Below are positions 54,550 to 64,000 of a stretch of DNA of 64,000 nt, piece after piece (positions within the stretch are counted from its first letter, which is position 1; every line of letters starts with the position of its first letter). Source of the stretch: Closterium sp. Naga37s-1 (taxonomy: Eukaryota > Streptophyta > Zygnematophyceae > Desmidiales > Closteriaceae); NCBI GenBank assembly GCA_947471745.1, contig CANJKZ010000092.1, positions 3,515,001 to 3,579,000 on the forward strand. The letters are read 5' to 3'. The position numbers were made by a program, and so were the translations under genes. The notes under the pieces were generated by a model. It worked only from the letters and a program-made list of their open reading frames with translations. It ran no database searches and was not told where the DNA came from.

Positions 54550-57500
54550 CTACTGCTGCATAGACACAGGGGCAGGTGGTAACCAGAGCTCCACCCTTGT
54601 CCCGCCGTACCCACTTGGAGCGTTGATGAGATGCGGCGACAGCACGCGCATCACTGCCCCCACTGCCTCTGCCACACCCCTTGCCACCTCCATTGATGCC
54701 AACGCATCAGCCGCCCGCGCCAGCTTGCCAGGTGGCAGGTTTTGAGTGGAGGCGGCCATGCTGGCAGACTGGAAAGGGGATGTTGGGGGAGAAGGGAGGT
54801 TAGGGGGAAAGGGCGAGAAGAAACCAGTGGGGTAGGTAATTTGAGAAGCCTGGAATGAGGCAGGTCTAATTCTGTGTAATTGCCAGTGCACGTCCACCCA
54901 TTTGCGCCCACAGTCCCAAACCCTCTAAATCCAAATCCCCAAGCCCCAAAACCCCATTCCCAAACACCAAACCCTGCACAGGTAATGCACGCCCACGCCA
55001 TTGTCTTCCACCAGCAGCAGCACTCCTGCCCCCTAGCCCTCTGCCAGTGCACGCACCCATCCACCCCCTAGCCCCAGGTTGCCTTCAAGTAGCAAACCTC
55101 AAACCCCAAACCTCAAACCCTCACAACCCTGAACACTAAACCCGGCCTCAGAACCCATTCACTCACCAAATAATGCACGCCCACACCACTGTCTTCCACC
55201 AGCAGCAGCACCCCTCCCCCCGGCGCCCTCTGCCAGTGCACGTGCACCCACCCACCACCCTCTGTGGCGTGCAGTGCCGCATCCAGCACCCCCTGCAGCA
55301 GCCGCCTTATGTCCCTCTCATGCCCCAACACCTCCCATGACTCCTCCTCTTCCTCCTCCTCTCCCCCCTCCCCTCCCTCCTCTCTCTCCTCATGCGCATG
55401 CCCTTGCTGCTCCCTCTCCTCCCCCTCGCCACTGCTTCTTTCAGCTGCTTCTGCTGCAACCACCAAACGCCCCCTTTCTCCTCCTTCAGAGTTATCCCCT
55501 TCAACCCCTCTGCCCACCACATATCTCTCCAGCATCGCTTCATAAACCACATCACCACAATCCGCTCCACTCCCATAATCCCCTCGCCCTAGCCCTGACC
55601 TTTGAGTCGACTCAGAGGTATCCTCTTGTTCCCCCCTACCCACCACATATCTCTCCAGCATCGCCTCATAAGCCGCATAATCATCATCATCCATTCCACT
55701 CTCATACTCCTCTCTCCCTTCACTCCCACCGCTCCATCTCAACCGTCCATCCCCATCAACAGCCCCAGTCACACCACCCTGGCCGTCAGCATTTTCTCTC
55801 AACTCCTCACCTAAGCTTGTTGCTCTCCTACCCCCTGATTCAGCCTCCTCTTTCTCCTCGCCCTCGCCCCAGTTCTCTCTCCCACTAAGCACCCGCCCCA
55901 CAGCAGCACCCTCAGGCTCGGCAGCAGCAGGCTCGGCAGCAGCAGGCACGGCAGCAACAGGCCTGGCAGCAGCAGGTTCCGTGCCTGCCCTGGGAATGGA
56001 GGAGCCATAGCTGACAGTAAATCGAATCTCACAGACAGCAGCAAGCGATGTAGCCGCGTCTAGCAGAGGCAGCAGCACCCGGTGCACGCTGCAGGTTGGG
56101 TGATCGCTGGAAAACGACAAGCGAAATGACAAGAAAATAAGGAAAATTACAAGAAGAATGACGAGAGACAGTGACCCGGATGTCACAGGCAGTGGTGAGC
56201 GATGTAGCTGCGTCTAGCAAAGGCAGCAGCACTCGGAGCACACTGCAGGTTGGGTGGGGACTGGGATGGCGGAAAAACGACAAGAGGAATGACAAGAAAA
56301 AATGACAAGAGGAATGATAAGGAAATGACAAGAGGAATGGCAACAAAAATGACAGGACACATGGGCGACAGTGAAACGGAAGTCACAGCCAGTGGCAAGG
56401 GATGCAGCGGCGTCTACCAGAGGCAGCAGCACCGGATGAACACTGCAGGTTGGGTGGGGACTGGGATGGCAGAGAAGAGATGGGGACACCTCTTCTCAAG
56501 ACAACTTCCACGGTCCGCCCAACCCGGATGATTCCAAAAGGACTTTCTCAGGTGCCTCAAGAGAGGGAGTTTCTAGAGGCGCATCAAAGCTCGTCCCCAA
56601 CCTGAGGCACCTCAAGAGAAGCAGCAGCGCTCCACTCATGGGCAGACGGTGCAAGACCCATCACACACGTGGGTTATCTCTAGCAGTCGCACAGACAGCT
56701 GACCCAGAGGTGATCTTCTAGTCGACTAAAATATCAGCTCCACTCGTGTGTGCACGGTGCAAGACACATCACCCACATGGATCATCACTAACAGTTGCAC
56801 GGACAGCTGACCCACCCGCCCACTTGATGGCAAAGCGTGTTTTGAGTCGACTCAAAACACATCGCACACATGGATCATCTCTAGCAGTCGCAAGGGCAGC
56901 TGACCCACCCACCCACCTGACGGCAAAGCTGGCCGGCTTGACTTGACTCACCTGCTGAAGGGCTGCGGACGAGCCTCTTGAGGCGGCGCCAAGGGAACAG
57001 ACAGCTTTGCTTTGAGAGGTCTCAAAAGTTTTGAGAATTCTCAAACGATTTGAGAGGTCCAAAAAATTTTTAGGGGTCTCAATAGATTAACCCACCTGCT
57101 GAAAGTCTGCAGACGAGCCTCTTGAGGCGGCGCCAAGGGAACAGACAGCGCCCCCAAGGCTTGTGGATTGGCAGCAGGAGTGGCAGCAGGGGGGACAGCA
57201 GGGGGGGCGGGCAGAAGGAGGGGCGGCATGGGGAGCTCAGTGTCAGCCAAAGGGGGGAGGAGGAGTTGTGTGCGGTGAGGATAGGGAGGTGGCAGGATAG
57301 ATTGGTGTGGGATGGTAGTGGCGGTGGTAGCAGTGCTGGTGGTGGTGCTGGGAAAGGATTGTGCAACTCCTCGCCCCACAGACCCCTCTGTTGCTGCTGC
57401 TGCTGCAGTGACTGCTGCACCCGGGGGGTGAGGCAGGGGGTAGAGCGCCTGCTGCAGCTGCGACAGCACATCGCCTATCTCGTCGCCCTGAGACACCATG

Positions 57501-60500
57501 CCTTGCACCAGGTCGGGACCCAACTGGAGGAGGGAAGGAGTGTGGGGAGGGGAAGACATGCAGGCAGGCAGGAAATAAGAGCATTTAGCCAGCCATATTC
57601 ACAGGAGCATGTTGCATATCTTGTCCCCTTGGGACACCATCCCCTGCACGAGGTCAGGCCCCCGCTGGAGAGGCATGGGTAGGGAGATAGGTGGGTGCGT
57701 GGGGGGGAATAAGCAGGGACAAAGGGCATTCGACAAACCATGTTAGCTCCACATGACCACATCGCCTATCTCGTTCCCCTAAAGACACCATGCCCTTCAT
57801 GAGGTCAGGTCCCCACTGGAGGGGGAAGGAGCGCTGATAGGGAGGAGATAGGAAGGGACAATGGGCATTCATGCAAGACAACTTTGTTGACAACATCACA
57901 TCTCCTATCTCGTCTTGATGAGACACCATGACAAGATATGTACGTCACGGCATCATGCGTGTCAGTTCGAGTTAATATCGAAAAGAAATCGAACAGGACA
58001 ACCTCGGCTCACGAGGAATTTGCTTTTTGCCACAGGGGTACCCACCTCTCACTTCTGTCGTTGCCACTTGCCTCATGGGCACACCCACGAGCGCCCATCA
58101 GCACCCCTCATCACCCATTAGCACAATCAGCAACCACCCGCACCTCTGTCTTCGCCACTTTTGGCATGGGCACCCATAAGCACCACACCTCACCTCTGTC
58201 TTAGCCACTTGCGGCATGAGCATTCGCCCCAGCGTGCGCAGAGCGGAGAGGGGGGCGCGCATCTGATGTGTGAGGGGGAAGTCGTGGAAACATGGGAGAG
58301 GACCGGGGACGGGGGGAAGGAGGGAGTGGGAGGGGAGGAGGAGAGGATGGGAGGGAGGTGGGGAGGAATGGGGGGAAGGAGAGGGGGAGGCATGACTCCA
58401 TGGGCTCCAAAGCACATGAGGGGGCCAAATGAGCCGATTGATTCATAATCAACCACCATCAGCTCAATCGGCTGAACCCCCATGACTTGGTGCGACTTGG
58501 TGCCGCAGGGAGGAGTATCACAGAGAGCATGAACCACCATTGCTCAAGCTGGCTCACCTAAGCAGGCCTATCCTCCCATCTGAACCATGGGGTTCGTTTC
58601 GACAGGGAGGAGTAGCACAACGAGCATGTACCGTACCACCACCATTGATAGGATTCGGCTGACCTGGTCTAGAAGCGAGTCGATGGTAACTGTGCGCTGC
58701 CACAGCGACTGCTGCATCATCCACGCCCTCTGAAGACGTGGCAGGTGGGTGGCAGGAGGGGAGAGAGGTGGATGGCAGGGTGCAGGAGACAGAGACAACA
58801 GGAGATGGGTGAAACGAGCAGGGGGGGTTGAGGTTCAAGTCACTTGACAACAAGAGAGGTGAGAAGTGACAGGTAATACATGAGTCAAAATCCGAGTCAA
58901 CAAAAAAATATATGGCTTGAACTCAGGGAAGAGAGATGGCAACGGAACCAAGAATATTCTGGTAAACCTCTCTTAGATACACCGTGCCGTGGAAGCTTGA
59001 GAGAGTGTGCTGGCCGTGGCGTGGAAGAGGAACCCTTCCTCCTTGTCCATATCGCCACCCACCCCACACTGTTCCTTCCAGCAATTGAGTCGCCTCAGAA
59101 ACCATTACCTGTTCCATGACGTATGCGAAGGCAAGGGAGCGAGCCACACCCACTGCTGCGCGCTGCTCCTCCTCCTCATACGGCTTCAACTGCACCCACT
59201 CCACCTCTCTTCCCCCCACTTGCTCTCCGTTCGCCTGCCCTCCGTTTGTCTGCCCTCCCTTTCCCTCCCCACCCACCTCCCCACTCCTCTGCTCCCTCGT
59301 TCCCTCTCCTTGCCCCTGCCGTTTTCCACCCTCGCTCCCAGCCCTCCCTTTGCCTTCCACACTCCCCACTTCCTCCTCCCGCACTCCCTCTCTCCCTCTC
59401 TCACCCTCTCCCCTCCTCTCTGGTCGTCTCAGCACCCACTGCTGCAGTCTACCCACTGCTCCCACTACTCGTTCCGACCTTCCTCCTCTCCCTCCTCCCC
59501 CTCCTGCAACTCCTTCTTCCCCTCCATCTGACCTTCGTGCTCCTCCTAAGCCCTCCCCTCGGTCCCCTTCTGGCCTTTCTCTCCATGTGCCACGGCCACT
59601 AGCCTCCTGGCGTTGCTCCTCCTCCTCAGTCACTGGTTTTGCACGTGGGAAGGAAGCAACGGTACATTGTACAATAGCAATGCGGTTCTGGCTTGCCACT
59701 GAATGACTTGAAAGACGACTTAAAACGAGGTGATTTCTGAGTTGACTTAAACGTCGCCTCTGGAGGTGTAAGGAAGCGACAATACATTGTACAATGGCAA
59801 TGCAGCTCTGGCTTGCCACTGGCCCTAAACACATAGCATCGCCAGCCAGTCCTAAGCCACTGACTCAACGAAACAAACGTATATCAATGCCAAAAAAAAA
59901 AAAAAAAAAAAAAAAAATATGCAGAGTTGAGGGTGTGAGTGGCAGTACCTGCTGCAGCAGCTGAGGGTGTCACTGGTAGAAGTAGGCGGTGCAGCACGAG
60001 CAGACCAAGCAGGAAAGAGTCTCTTGTCAGAGCCACCACCAGCGCACCTTCGCTCTCCAGTGAGATCACCTGCACCGCAAACATTTGGATTTTGCACCGG
60101 AAATCAATAAAAAGTGCTCGTCGAATCGCCAAAAAACTCCGTGCAATGTATGGTTCCTTGGTTGATGCTGACTGATGACATCACTTATGGATGCAGGGTT
60201 CCTTCGTTACCTACAGCTTGATCCGTGAAACCACCGAAAATATGGTTAGAAAGAGATGTTTGATTTGAGCAAAGAGGGCAATAGAGAAGCAAAAATTCAG
60301 TGGAATGCCATCGATGGGCACAAGAAGAGTCAACACAATGTGCCGTATGGTGTGCAGTGCTCACCTCTTTCTGTACAAGCACGGCTTCTAATGAAGGTGG
60401 CAGTTTTGCAATAGGGGGCTCATTCCCCACCTCCTCCTCTTCTTCCTCCTCCTCCTCCCCCTCACTCACCCCATTCACCTCCCCGTTTTCCACTCCCGCA

Positions 60501-62201
60501 TTCTTTCTCTCTCCTCCCATCTCCATCGGCCCCCCCTGTGTGCTTTGGTAGCATGCCCTGTCTCGGGCCCCGGGCAGCCTTCTCACCACTCGGAGCAATT
60601 CAATCTGCCCAGAAAGGAAGCTCTCTGGCGTGCGCAGGTAAAGCTGCAGGAGGGGGCAGGACAGAAGAGGGAAACATCTCAGAACCCTAAAAAAGTGACT
60701 CAGTGCTTTGTGACGTTACCTTTTCTGCTACACTTTCTCCTGCTCTTTTGGTTAGCTTTCAATGAAAATCGTCTTTTCCTCATCCCCCACCCAAAATTAC
60801 TGTTATTCTCGTAAGCAACCCACTGTGCTGTTATTCTCGTAAGCAACCACACGTGGCACAGCACAGAATAATCTCTTCTTTGAAGCCCCCACCCACACGT
60901 ATCGTTATCCTAGTGAGCTGAGAGACGCAGCAGCGCAGCGCAGTCCCCAGCACGTCCAGCTGTGCGTGGCAACAGGAGCAAACGCTACACGACACAGCAA
61001 CCCACGCACTCACTGTAATTCTCGTGGGCTGGGAGCCGCAGCAGCGCAGAGCCACCCCCATCACGTCCAGCTGCGCGTGGCACAGCGCGAGAAAATCCGC
61101 ACTCGGTGCTCCCAAGGGCCGCCCCTCTGTGGCCTGTGCCTGCCCCTGGTCGCCCGCAAACCACCCTTGACTCCCTTGACTCCCTTGACTGGCTTGACTC
61201 CCTTCACTCCCTTGGCTTGGTTGACTTGTCTGTTCGCCTTGATACCAGCCTTGACTGGCCTGGCTCCTTTGACTTTCTTGACCACCTTGGTACCATCCGT
61301 CGCTACGTTGACTTGTTTGACTTCCTTGACTGCCTTGGGATGCTGACCCTTGGAACGAAGACCCTTGACCCCATGCATCCGTCCCCCACTCCCCACTGCT
61401 ATTGCTCCTGCTCCCACTGCTACTGCTCCTGCTACTTCTCCCACCAGTGTTGTCTCTCTCACCATCTGACTCACTGGAGTAACCATACCCGCTAGTAGCA
61501 TCTCCCCTAGCCTCTGCATCACCGCTGCTCTTTCCGCCAACCCTCGCTTCTCGCCCCTCTCCGCCTTTCCCCTCCCCCTCCGCCTGGTTCTCCGCCTCCC
61601 CTTCCCCTTCCCCCTTCACCTGCCCTCCGCGTATAGACGCGGAAGCGACCCCCAGTGCCGTCGCAATCATCCACGCGGCTTGTGCGATATCCACTTCAAT
61701 GTCGCCCAATCCCCCGCCGCCAAGAATCGCACGCGACGAGTTTCTCCCCACGCTCGCTCTCCCCCTGTTTACTTCCGCCTCCGCCTCCGCTTTGGCGGAG
61801 CGTCCTATGGGAAGGGCGGATTCGCGGCGTCGTCCCCTTCTCCCCGCGCCCATTTCCCCAAATTGCGCGTCCCTTCCGCCGAGGAGAAGCGCTCGCGCGA
61901 CGAGGGGGCGCCAATCGCGCCCGCGCATTTCGCCGTTCCGCCATACCAGGGGGCAATCCGCGCCGTCCCGCGGCGGCCACCCTTGCAAGCAAGTCGGCCC
62001 CCTTCCCCGGTGACCGGGCCCAGCGCGCAACACATTGCCGCTAACTGCATTGGTAACGGCACTGACAACGTCACCTCTGCTGCTAAAGCTCCCGCCCGCA
62101 GTAGCAGCACTAGGCGGAGCAACCAGACCGCCATGACTCAATCTGGATGATGACGCGGCACGGCCGAGAGGAGGCCGCGGGAATGCGGAGCGCGATTCCA
62201 T
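54550..62201 (-). CDS. CSK: Chloroplast sensor kinase (CSK) homologue, degenerate histidine kinase
   Basis: Plastid sensor kinase related to cyanobacterial Hik2, which links photosynthetic redox state to chloroplast transcription. Exons: 62201-61014, 60643-60365, 60069-59949, 59632-59109, 58729-58664, 58262-58194, 57523-57096, 56088-55167, 54768-54550; total 3,816 bases (1,271 aa), in phase throughout. The N-terminus (MESRSAFPRPPLGRAASSSR) is transit-peptide-like, followed by a Gly/Ser/Gln-rich linker. GAF-like region: SADFLALCHAQLDVMG, LYLRTPESF, LLRVVRRLPGARDRACYQ. Dimerisation helix: ARSLAFAYVMEQ, MMQQSLWQRT, DSLLDQMRAPLSALRTLGRM, GDEIGDVLSQLQQALY. ATPase remnants: GVLDAALHATEGGGWVHVHW, LLLVEDSGVGVHY, GGTRVELWLP. 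The phospho-acceptor position is Asp. It is about twice the Arabidopsis length because of low-complexity inserts. An ATG at 62258 is an alternative start. Confidence 0.85.
54870..55062 (-). other. Echo of CSK exon 9, 3' part
   Basis: VHWQRA...CCCWWKTMAWACIT-like frames correspond to worn copies of the exon 9 end (VHVHWQRAPGGGVLLLVEDSGV) between exon 9 and exon 10. Telomere-like CCCTAAA and CCCAAACC words are interspersed (54905-54975, 55090-55140). Confidence 0.65.
56180..56460 (-). other. Two echoes of CSK exon 9, 5' part
   Basis: CSVLRVLLPLLDAATSLTTA and CSVHPVLLPLVDAAASLATG, each behind CCCAACCTGCAG, lie upstream of the full exon 9 (start 56088). GACAAGARGAATGACA repeats fill the gaps. 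Confidence 0.83.
56837..57070. repeat. Cluster of junction palindromes in CSK intron 7
   Basis: A perfect 24-base palindrome (56837-56860) is followed by TTTGAGAGGTCTCAAA (57011-57026), TTTTGAGAATTCTCAAA (57029-57045) and a worn TTTGAGAGGTCCAAAA (57050-57065). They lie between an echo and the 3' end of exon 7, duplicated around CGAGCCTCTTGAGGCGGCGC. Confidence 0.88.
56868..56916 (-). other. Candidate extra exon of the CSK gene, not placed
   Basis: An acceptor (GCCGTCAG) and donor (GTGCGA) bracket 49 bases that read RWVGGSAALATARDDPC after exon 7. Including it would break the phase of exon 9 (start 56088), whereas joining exon 7 directly to exon 9 is in frame. Two further degraded copies lie at about 56787-56825 and 56690-56720, one separated from it by a 24-base palindrome. 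It may be an alternative exon with a different partner, or an old echo of an exon elsewhere. Confidence 0.35.
57600..57930 (-). other. Echoes of CSK exon 7, 5' part
   Basis: Two to three copies of QWGPDLMKGMVSLG(E)RD-like sequence with acceptor, upstream of the full exon 7 (start 57523), progressively worn. Confidence 0.78.
59700..59825. repeat. Direct repeat flanking a worn palindrome pair in CSK intron 3
   Basis: GTACATTGTACAATAGCAATGCGG and TACATTGTACAATGGCAATGCAG blocks (about 59660-59700 and 59783-59822) flank TTGAAAGACGACTTAAAA and TTTCTGAGTTGACTTAAA, decayed forms of the junction palindrome. Confidence 0.7.
61150..61350 (-). repeat. Coding 9-bp repeats giving Ser-Gln-Gly tracts in CSK exon 1
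   Basis: GGGAGTCAA-type units encode SQGSQGSQG and SQASQG runs in the linker before the GAF-like region; the frame is kept because the unit is nine bases. Confidence 0.85.
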
Positions 62202-63082
62202 TTGGGCCTCTGCGAGGATTGGCGACAACACTTGGACGTACTTTACAAGTTGACTCAATATTCGCCAATGTGCAGTGTGCTACACCCAACTGGCCGATTC
62301 TTGACCCTATTATACACAAACGGTGTAATCACAGACTATCGCAGGAAATGCGAGGCTGAAGTGGCACAGTCAAGCAGTGGTCGCGAACAGGCGATGCAGG
62401 CTGCATAGCGGACGAAAGACCGTCAGCCATACAGTAACCCTGGTACGGAGCAATGCAGGAATCTATCTATAGCGCGGATACCACAACTGCTGGTGGTTGT
62501 CAGAGCCGGGGACGTGATGTTCCAGCGTCCGTGGTTGAGGAGCAGTCAACTGCTAAGGAGTACATATTTAGAGATTTCTCTCTTTACGTTAGCTTCTATT
62601 CCCGCAAATGGCGCTGTGCACAGGACGGATTCTGCCGAGGTGTACGGTACGATGAACTCAATCCACGTCTTGGCGAGAGGCCATGGTCGGCTACCAGCTG
62701 ATACAAAAACAAGAAACTTAGCATGCATTGCAAGCAAGCTCGTGGTAAAATTTCGCGGCGAGGGAGCTTCTTGGTGAAGGGAGGAATTCTGAGGTTTAGG
62801 TAAGGCGGAATCGGGGTGGGAATTATTGGGGGAGAATCCTCGAGATCCATTCGTTGGGTGAAATGACGTGGCGGAAGCTGCCAACGTCAGACGATGGGGG
62901 GCGCTGACACGTGACACATTTTTGTACCGACTTTAATCAGCTTCGCTACGCGAGGTTCTCAACACGTCAACATGATTTTTTTTAATGATAAGTATACACC
63001 GAGGTGACCAAGCGTACACTATCATAACGGTCGTAACTGCGCTTGAGGAACAGAGGGTGAGCTACTGTTCCAGATGAGACAC
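62202..63082. other. 5' flank of the CSK gene and downstream flank of the LINE remnant
   Basis: Presumed CSK promoter (first few hundred bases) and then anonymous sequence. A 123-codon minus-strand frame at 62546-62917 has no recognised motif. I see no array; a single half-palindrome (GTTGACTCAA) is near 62249. Confidence 0.35.
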
Positions 63083-63785
63083 CTAAGGCCGTGTGATGCT
63101 TGCCCTCCGCCTGGACCACAGCGAGGCGAACGCACTTGTCCACTTCCAGCTCTTGCCAACCATTTTGATCTTCCCCAGCATGTTCTGCTCCTCAACGAAA
63201 TTCTTCCGATGTTGCTTATGTCGAACCGTGTCAAACTTGCAGGTGTAGATACGTGCATGCTGCCTGAATGCAAACTCGATCTTGTGGAGGACCCGATTTG
63301 TGCGAAACTTCAGACCTCGGAAAACCGCTTCGCACCTTTCAACCCACAGCTGATGAAATGAGATGGATGTGAGAGTTAGCTCCGGGAAAGCTGAGCTGGA
63401 CCCCGTTTTCCGGAACAGAAGGTCCCCGAGTGTGACTGTGGGACGGTTGGGATTTAGCATGCGTAAAGGACGCCTGAGGGCGGAGGGGATCGTATGAATC
63501 CGAGGGCAGAGAAGAAGACAGTGGTCCAGAGTCTCCCTCTTCCCCGCAGTATGGGCAGGTTGGTTTTCCGCCGAGGAATACAAGACACTCCCCCACTTGC
63601 AAATTGAGGCCGTGGATCCGGATGAGGACGTGACGTGGACGGCTGGGAACTGCCAGCGAGTCCCAAGTCGACACCACCCGCTTCCAGTTGATGTGTCTCC
63701 CCCACTTTCTTGCCCACTTTTCTCTTTTGCGCGACTCCTGGTATGCCCCTTTCCAGCACTCCTTCATCCTCCTAAGGGAAATCAC
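63083..63785 (-). mobile_element. Remnant of a LINE-type retrotransposon (zinc-binding zf-RVT tail)
   Basis: Minus-strand frames 63785-63339 and 63583-63083 together look like the C-terminal zinc-binding segment of plant non-LTR reverse transcriptases. VVSTWDSLAVPSRPRHVLIR precedes a CPYCG knuckle, then in the other frame ETLDHCLLLCP, and finally LWVERCEAVFRGL. The Cys-Cys half and the His-Cys half of the knuckle are in different frames, so at least one frameshift lies near 63535. No reverse-transcriptase core is inside the window; it may lie beyond base 64000. It is almost certainly dead. Confidence 0.72.
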
Positions 63786-64000
63786 CTCCCCTCCCTCCAG
63801 AATGTTCAGCGGGGGAGTGGAGCCAGCCGAGCAGGGGGGGGGGCGTGGGAAAACCCAGTAGCTGCCACCATGCCGCTGGCATAGTTGTCAGTGCCTTCAC
63901 TGCCAGTCTCGCCGGGCCGCTTCTGCCTAGCTGCCGTGATAGCTCCTTCTGCTGCTTCAGCACTAACTCGCCGCTGCCATTTTCCTCCAGCAGCTCCCCG

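Noticed and set aside
336-56860. Sequencing adapter or cloning-site contamination (SalI-, NarI-, AatII-, EcoRI-like cores)
   Set aside because: The cores vary, arms are worn to different extents, and flanking copies have diverged by mutation, which a technical artefact would not show; still worth a raw-read check.
57041-57682. Plus-strand frame opposite CSK exon 7
   Set aside because: Shadow of the minus-strand exon, which has family motifs and good splice sites.
1-64000. tRNA, rRNA or snRNA genes
   Set aside because: I looked for clover-leaf anchors (GGTTCRANNCC with A-box) and rRNA-like blocks and found none convincing by eye; a tRNAscan or Infernal run would be decisive.

Overview
The window is nuclear DNA from an intron-rich eukaryote. 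Every gene rebuilt here uses GT-AG introns, and the gene set (a plastid sensor-kinase homologue, a plant-type SCAR/WAVE subunit, an AVT-type vacuolar amino-acid carrier, organellar GatB) points to a streptophyte. The very long homopolymeric protein inserts and repeat-choked introns fit a charophyte alga or early-diverging land plant better than a flowering plant; I cannot name the species.

Layout. 102-6666 (-): organellar Glu/Asp-tRNA(Gln/Asn) amidotransferase subunit B, eight exons, 3' end outside the window. 6667-7383: shared divergent promoter. 7384-31052 (+): CYFIP/PIR121/PIROGI homologue, 28 exons that join in frame to 1,886 codons plus stop. 32850-45583 (+): monoacylglycerol-lipase-like alpha/beta hydrolase, eight exons, with a 6.6 kb satellite in intron 3. 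46502-50705 (+): vacuolar amino-acid transporter of the AVT/AAAP type, four exons. 51709-52392 (-): secreted fasciclin-domain protein. 54550-62201 (-): chloroplast sensor kinase (CSK) homologue, nine exons, whose phospho-acceptor position is Asp rather than His. 63083-63785 (-): decayed LINE fragment.

The genes have no obvious common pathway: organellar translation and plastid signalling (GatB, CSK), actin nucleation (CYFIP), lipid hydrolysis, vacuolar transport and cell wall. What unites the window is its architecture. Almost every exon edge has been tandemly duplicated. Partial copies holding acceptor plus exon start lie upstream of an exon, and copies holding exon end plus donor lie downstream. 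Several have expanded into minisatellites whose unit is the splice junction itself.

Between such copies sits, again and again, a short perfect palindrome with consensus TTTTGAG-NNNN-CTCAAAA, wherein the central bases vary (TCGA, GCGC, ACGT, AATT) but stay self-complementary. About 35-40 copies are scattered over all genes. This palindrome-at-duplication-junction signature, together with the echo-exon rule, is the most unusual feature of the window and I know of no description of it.
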